Assembly (NCBI GenBank): GCA_963765105.1
Contig: CAVXUW010000002.1
Span: 1,302,001-1,366,000 of the forward strand
DNA from: CALMEC01 sp963765105
GTDB taxonomy: Bacteria; Actinomycetota; Thermoleophilia; Miltoncostaeales; Miltoncostaeaceae
Reading direction: 5' to 3'
DNA: 64,000 nucleotides
The translations under genes were made by a program, and so were the position numbers. The first letter of the stretch is position 1, and the number at the start of each line of letters is the position of its first letter. Below the pieces are notes generated by a model that saw only the letters and a list, made by a program, of their open reading frames with translations, was not told the origin of the DNA and did not search any database. Below, one piece after another: positions 60,708-64,000 of this stretch.

Positions 60708-62170
60708 TGGCTGACGTCGTCATCCTCGGGGCCGGAGTCGCCGGGCACACCGCCGCGCTCCACCTGAGCCGCCTGCTGGGCGCAAGCACACGGTCACCGT
60801 GGTCTCCCCGAACTCGAAGTGGAACTGGATCCCGAGCAACATCTGGGTCGGCGTGGGCAAGATGACCAAGGAGGCCGTCGTCTTCCCGCTCGCCCCGGTC
60901 TACGCGCAAGAAGGGCATCACCTTCCGCCAGGCCAAGGCCGTGGCGATCCGGCCCGAGGGCGACGCCGAGAGCGAGCGCGGGGCCGTCGACATCGTGCAC
61001 ACCAGCCCGGAGCGGGCCGGCGAGGCCGAGCGGATCCGCTACGACTACCTCATCAACGCCACCGGCCCGCAGCTGAAGTTCGGCATGACCCCCGGGCTCG
61101 GCCCGGACGGCGGCAACACCGTCTCGGTGTGCACCGCCGACCACGCGGTGCACGCCGCCGCCGAGCTGCGCGCGACGATCGAGCGGCTCAAGGCCGGCGA
61201 GCGGCAGACCCTGGTCGTCGGCATGGGCCACGGCACCTGCACCTGCGAGGGCGCGGCGTTCGAGTACGTCTTCAACGTCGACCACGAGCTGCGCGAGGCC
61301 GGGCGTCCGCGACCTGGCCCGGCTGGTCTACCTCACCAACGAGGCCCAGCTCGGCGACTTCGGCGTCGACGGGATGACCTTCGCCGAGCACGGCTTCGAG
61401 ACCACCTCGCGAGCTGTGGACCTCCAGCCTGTACCGCGAGCGCGGCGTCGAGGCGATCCTCGGCGCGCACGTGCACCGCGTCGAGCCGGGCGTCGTGCAC
61501 TACGAGACCCTGAACGGCGAGATGCACGAGCTCGCCTTCGACTTCGGGATGCTGCTGCCGCCGTTCGGCGGGGTGCCGCTGCGAGGCGTTCGACCGCGAG
61601 GGCACCGACATCACCGCGCAGCTGTTCGCGCCGAGCGGCTTCATGAAGGTCGACGCCGACTACATCGCCAAGCCCTACGAGGAGTGGCGCGGCGCGGACT
61701 GGCCCAAGACCTACCAGTCGCGTCGGCCACCGACAACGTGTTCGCCGTGGGCATCGCCTTCGCCCCGCCGCACCAGATCTCCCGCCCGCGCAAGAGCACC
61801 AACGGCACCGTCATCGCCCCGTCACCGCCGCGCACCGGGATGCCGTCGGGCGTCATGGGCAAGACCGCGGCGCTCACGATCGTCGACCGGATCAAGCACG
61901 GCGACGACCGCCCGGCCCACGAGGCGTCGATGGCGACCATGGGCGCCGCCTGCGTCGCCTCGGCCGGGGCCGGCATGCGCCGCGGCTCCGCCGCCGCGAT
62001 GACGATGATGCCGGTCGTGCCCGACTACACCGCCTACCCGACCGGTCGCGACCTGGCCGACACCCGCGGCGAGATCGGGCTGCAGCGGCCACTGGGTCAA
62101 GCTGATGATGCACTACCTGTTCATCTACAAGGCCAAGGGCCGCCTCGGCTGGCAGCTGATCCCGGAGTGA
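60708..62170 (+). CDS. sqr: Sulfide:quinone oxidoreductase-like FAD flavoprotein, frameshifted
   Basis: ATG at 60708 with GAGGAG ribosome-binding site: MADVVILGAGVAGHTAALHL (GxGxxG FAD site), then WIPSNIWVGVGKM, YDYLINATGPQL, GHGTCTCEGAAFEYVFNVDHEL (CxC cluster where redox cysteines occur), FDFGMLLPPFGGVP, SASATDNVFAVGIAFAPPHQI and GVMGKTAALTIVDRI. Pieces lie in alternating frames, at least six indels. The family oxidises sulfide to sulfane sulfur at the membrane quinone pool. The extra C-terminal methionine/alanine-rich region (AAAMTMMPVVPDY) and KLMMHYLFIYKAKGRLGW tail could mediate membrane contact. Which subtype is uncertain. Confidence 0.82.
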
Positions 62171-62175
62171 GTGAC

Positions 62176-62336
62176 ATGACCGACGAGCACCTCAGCCCCA
62201 CCCCCGACCCGGCGCAGCGCGCCCGCTGCCGACCGAGAAGACGCTGCGGATGCGCCGCAACCTGCCCTACCAGGCCTACCGGTTCGCCGTCTTCAACCTG
62301 CGCATCATGCGGATGGTCGTCAAGGGCCATCACTGA
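62176..62336 (+). CDS. Small basic protein downstream of sqr, one frame change
   Basis: ATG at 62176, 5 nt after the sqr stop: MTDEHLSPTPDPAQRAR, then, after one base shift near 62,232, TEKTLRMRRNLPYQAYRFAVFNLRIMRMVVKGHH before TGA. About 53 residues; the C-terminal half is an amphipathic, arginine-rich helix. Tight spacing suggests co-expression with sqr. Family not recognised. Confidence 0.6.
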
Positions 62337-63663
62337 CAGGCTGCCCACCGGCCACCAGGCCGTCCTGCTCGTCGGTCAGGTGATGGCGCAGCCGGGTGAA
62401 CAGCACACCGGTCACGGCGGTGCCTCCCACCACGGTGGCCACCCACACCCCTGGTAGGCCGTAGCCGATCAGCAGCCCAGCGGTGGCCGGGCCGACGATC
62501 GAGCCGATCGTCCACGACATGCTCTGCAGCGCGTTGTAGCGACCCCGGAGGTGCTCGGGAGCCAGCCCGTTCATCAAGGCCGGAGCCACCGGCGCCCACA
62601 CGGTCTCACCCAGGCCGTACACCGCCATGCCCACGACCACCGCCGCCACCGCGACCCACCCGGAGGTCACTGCCGACAGGGCGATCACCAGCCAGGCGAG
62701 CGACCAGGTCGAGACCGCGACGGCCAGCATCAGCGAGCGCCGTCGTCCCGCGATCAGGCGCAGGGTCACCAGCTGGCCGAGCACGATCGCTGCCGTGTTC
62801 GCCGCATAGGCCCAGCCCAGCGCCCGGGCCGGCACCCCCGCCACGATCACGGCGTAGGCCGCCAGACCGGCCTCCATCTGGGCGTAGCCGAAGCTCACCG
62901 CCAGCACGCTGAGCAGCGAGACCCGCAGGGTGACCCGGTCTCGCAGCACTTCACGCCACGAGGACTCGGCCGGAGCCACCTGCCGGTCCCCGCCGGTCCC
63001 CGCCACCCCTGAGACCGGGACCGCCCCGGCTGTGGGAGGCATCGATCCGGTCCCCCGCGGCAGACTCACCAGCACTCCGATGTAGAGCAGGTAGGACGCG
63101 GCGTTGATCGCGTACAGCCGCTGGAACGAGGCCACCGAGTCGATCTGCACCAGCAGCGAGCTCACCAGCCCGCCGATGCCCAAGCCGGCGTTGAGCATCA
63201 TGAAGTTGAGCGCGTAGACCTTCTCGCGGGCCGCCTCGGGAACCACCCGGGTGAGCAGGGCGGTGGAGGCCGGCCACATGCCGACCTGACCGGCCACCAG
63301 CACGGTGGCCACGAGGAAGCCCTGAGGCACCGTGGTGACCACACCGATGGCGGCCGTGCTCGCCCCCTCGACCGCCAGGGCCACGACCATCACCGGGCGC
63401 GGACCGAACCGGTCGATCAGGGTGCCGCCCACCGGGGCCAGCAGCAGCCCGAGCAGCCCCATCCAGGCGAAGACCCACCCCACCGTGGTGATCGGGAAGC
63501 CCCGCACCTGCGACAGGTAGACGAACAGGTAGGGCAGGGTCAGGCCGTTGCCCAGCGACATGAGGGCGAAGCCGACGACGATCCGCCACACGGTCGGCGG
63601 CAGGTCGAGCCACCGCCCCGACCACGGCTCGGCCGCGCCGCGGGTCGTCGAGTTCACCGTCAT
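62320..63663 (-). CDS. MFS transporter
   Basis: 447 residues, intact, 12 predicted TM segments. Motif A-type loop GGTLIDRFGPRPVMVV between TM2 and TM3, and in the second half RLIAGRRRSLMLAV. N-terminus WRIVVGFALMSLGNGLTLPY. C-terminal end overlaps the small sqr-companion gene by 17 nt (convergent). Efflux carrier of unknown substrate. ATG at 63663. Confidence 0.82.
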   Translation of the reverse strand: MTVNSTTRGAAEPWSGRWLDLPPTVWRIVVGFALMSLGNGLTLPYLFVYLSQVRGFPITTVGWVFAWMGLLGLLLAPVGGTLIDRFGPRPVMVVALAVEGASTAAIGVVTTVPQGFLVATVLVAGQVGMWPASTALLTRVVPEAAREKVYALNFMMLNAGLGIGGLVSSLLVQIDSVASFQRLYAINAASYLLYIGVLVSLPRGTGSMPPTAGAVPVSGVAGTGGDRQVAPAESSWREVLRDRVTLRVSLLSVLAVSFGYAQMEAGLAAYAVIVAGVPARALGWAYAANTAAIVLGQLVTLRLIAGRRRSLMLAVAVSTWSLAWLVIALSAVTSGWVAVAAVVVGMAVYGLGETVWAPVAPALMNGLAPEHLRGRYNALQSMSWTIGSIVGPATAGLLIGYGLPGVWVATVVGGTAVTGVLFTRLRHHLTDEQDGLVAGGQPVSDGP

Positions 63664-63752
63664 GCCGTCAGTCTGCTGTCGGGCCCCGACACCGGGCCAT
63701 CGAGATTCCGGTGCGGCACCGGTCGAGCCGCCACGACTGGCACGATCGTCGG

Positions 63753-64000
63753 GTGCCCGACGTCAAGCCTGCTGCCTGCCTGGCCCCGATCGCCGGGCTG
63801 GCCACGGCCAGCCTGTGGTGGCCCGAGCACGGTGACCAGGCACTGTTCGAGGTCGCGGGTCGCGCCCTGAACGAGGGCTCGGTCTACTACCGCGACTTCT
63901 GGGACATCAAGCAGCCCGGCATCTACTGGTTCCACGCACTCGGGGAGCGGCTGTGGCCGGGGGGGCCGGACACCGCCGGACTGGGCCCCCGGATCCTGGA
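63753..64000 (+). CDS. Membrane glycosyltransferase-like protein, N-terminal part
   Basis: GTG at 63753 opens a frame running off the right edge (82 codons visible). After a hydrophobic N-terminal helix it reads EHGDQALFEVAGRALNEG and VYYRDFWDIKQPGIYWFHAL. The D-Q-A-L-F and R-D-x-W-D-I-K-Q-P-G-I-Y-W-F pattern is typical of the first periplasmic loop in GT-C fold (ArnT/PMT-like) glycosyltransferases, where the aspartate is catalytic. Remaining domains are outside the window. Confidence 0.7.
   Translation, partial: MPDVKPAACLAPIAGLATASLWWPEHGDQALFEVAGRALNEGSVYYRDFWDIKQPGIYWFHALGERLWPGGPDTAGLGPRIL

Overview
The window looks like two actinobacterial genome pieces joined head to tail. Positions 1 to about 31,530 carry a moderately GC-rich housekeeping block: typA, desaturase, antiporter, smc-ftsY, rnc, acpP, plsX, rpmF, yceD, coaD, rsmD, recG, rpmB. 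A complete type I-G (formerly I-U) CRISPR-Cas locus and the 3' part of a riboflavin gene follow. From about 31,530 to the end the DNA is visibly more GC-rich. It has the gene content of a different high-GC actinobacterium: purA, DUF3151, fbaA, SpoU methyltransferase, DedA, MFS, pyrE, SDR, xthA, then clpB, hspR, dnaJ, grpE and dnaK with HspR/HAIR operators. The join lies inside two genes: the 5' part of purA reads straight into the middle of a GTP cyclohydrolase II. An assembly or library chimera is by far the simplest explanation. The taxonomic reading is inference from gene order and base composition; the first half might be Acidimicrobiia-like and the second Micrococcales-like.

Layout of part one. 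1-17,788: translation, lipid, chromosome-segregation and cell-envelope genes, mostly on the minus strand in tight, often overlapping runs. 18,054-26,886: cas3, csx17 (cas8), csb1 (cas7), csb2 (cas5-cas6), cas4-cas1 fusion and cas2, translationally coupled by 1-4 nt overlaps down to cas4-cas1. 26,887-27,078: leader. 27,079-30,582: CRISPR array with 47 repeats of 36 nt and 46 spacers, ending in a degenerate repeat. The repeat falls into three loop-sequence variants arranged in blocks, and one spacer matches the 3' end of a tRNA gene. 30,600-31,530: a GTP cyclohydrolase II domain fused in frame to lumazine synthase (RibH).

Layout of part two. 31,530-36,439: purA, DUF3151, ECF sigma, fbaA, SpoU methyltransferase and dedA, most with several single-base frameshifts. 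36,387-39,991: MFS, pyrE, SDR, xthA. 40,151-41,498: a coupled pair of ESX-like proteins, the second ending in a T4-lysozyme-like C-lobe. 41,495-46,293: ABC ATPase and FtsX-like permease, divergent from a CGNR regulator across a perfect palindrome. 47,144-50,833: GGDEF-EAL protein and an AspT/YidE-type transporter preceded by a large hairpin. 50,903-52,507: an IS1634-like transposase. 52,619-60,082: heat-shock genes with two HAIR boxes. 60,615-62,336: a CsoR/CstR-type operator, sulfide:quinone reductase-like flavoprotein and a small companion protein. 62,320-64,000: an MFS transporter and the start of a membrane glycosyltransferase.

Indels are unevenly distributed. They are rare before 31 kb (plsX, cas4-cas1, cas2) and dense at 31.2-36.4 kb and 52.6-62.3 kb, while neighbouring long ORFs (36.4-37.6, 41.5-43.2, 46.4-52.5 and 62.3-63.7 kb) are intact. 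I treat the broken housekeeping genes as sequencing or consensus errors rather than true pseudogenes.
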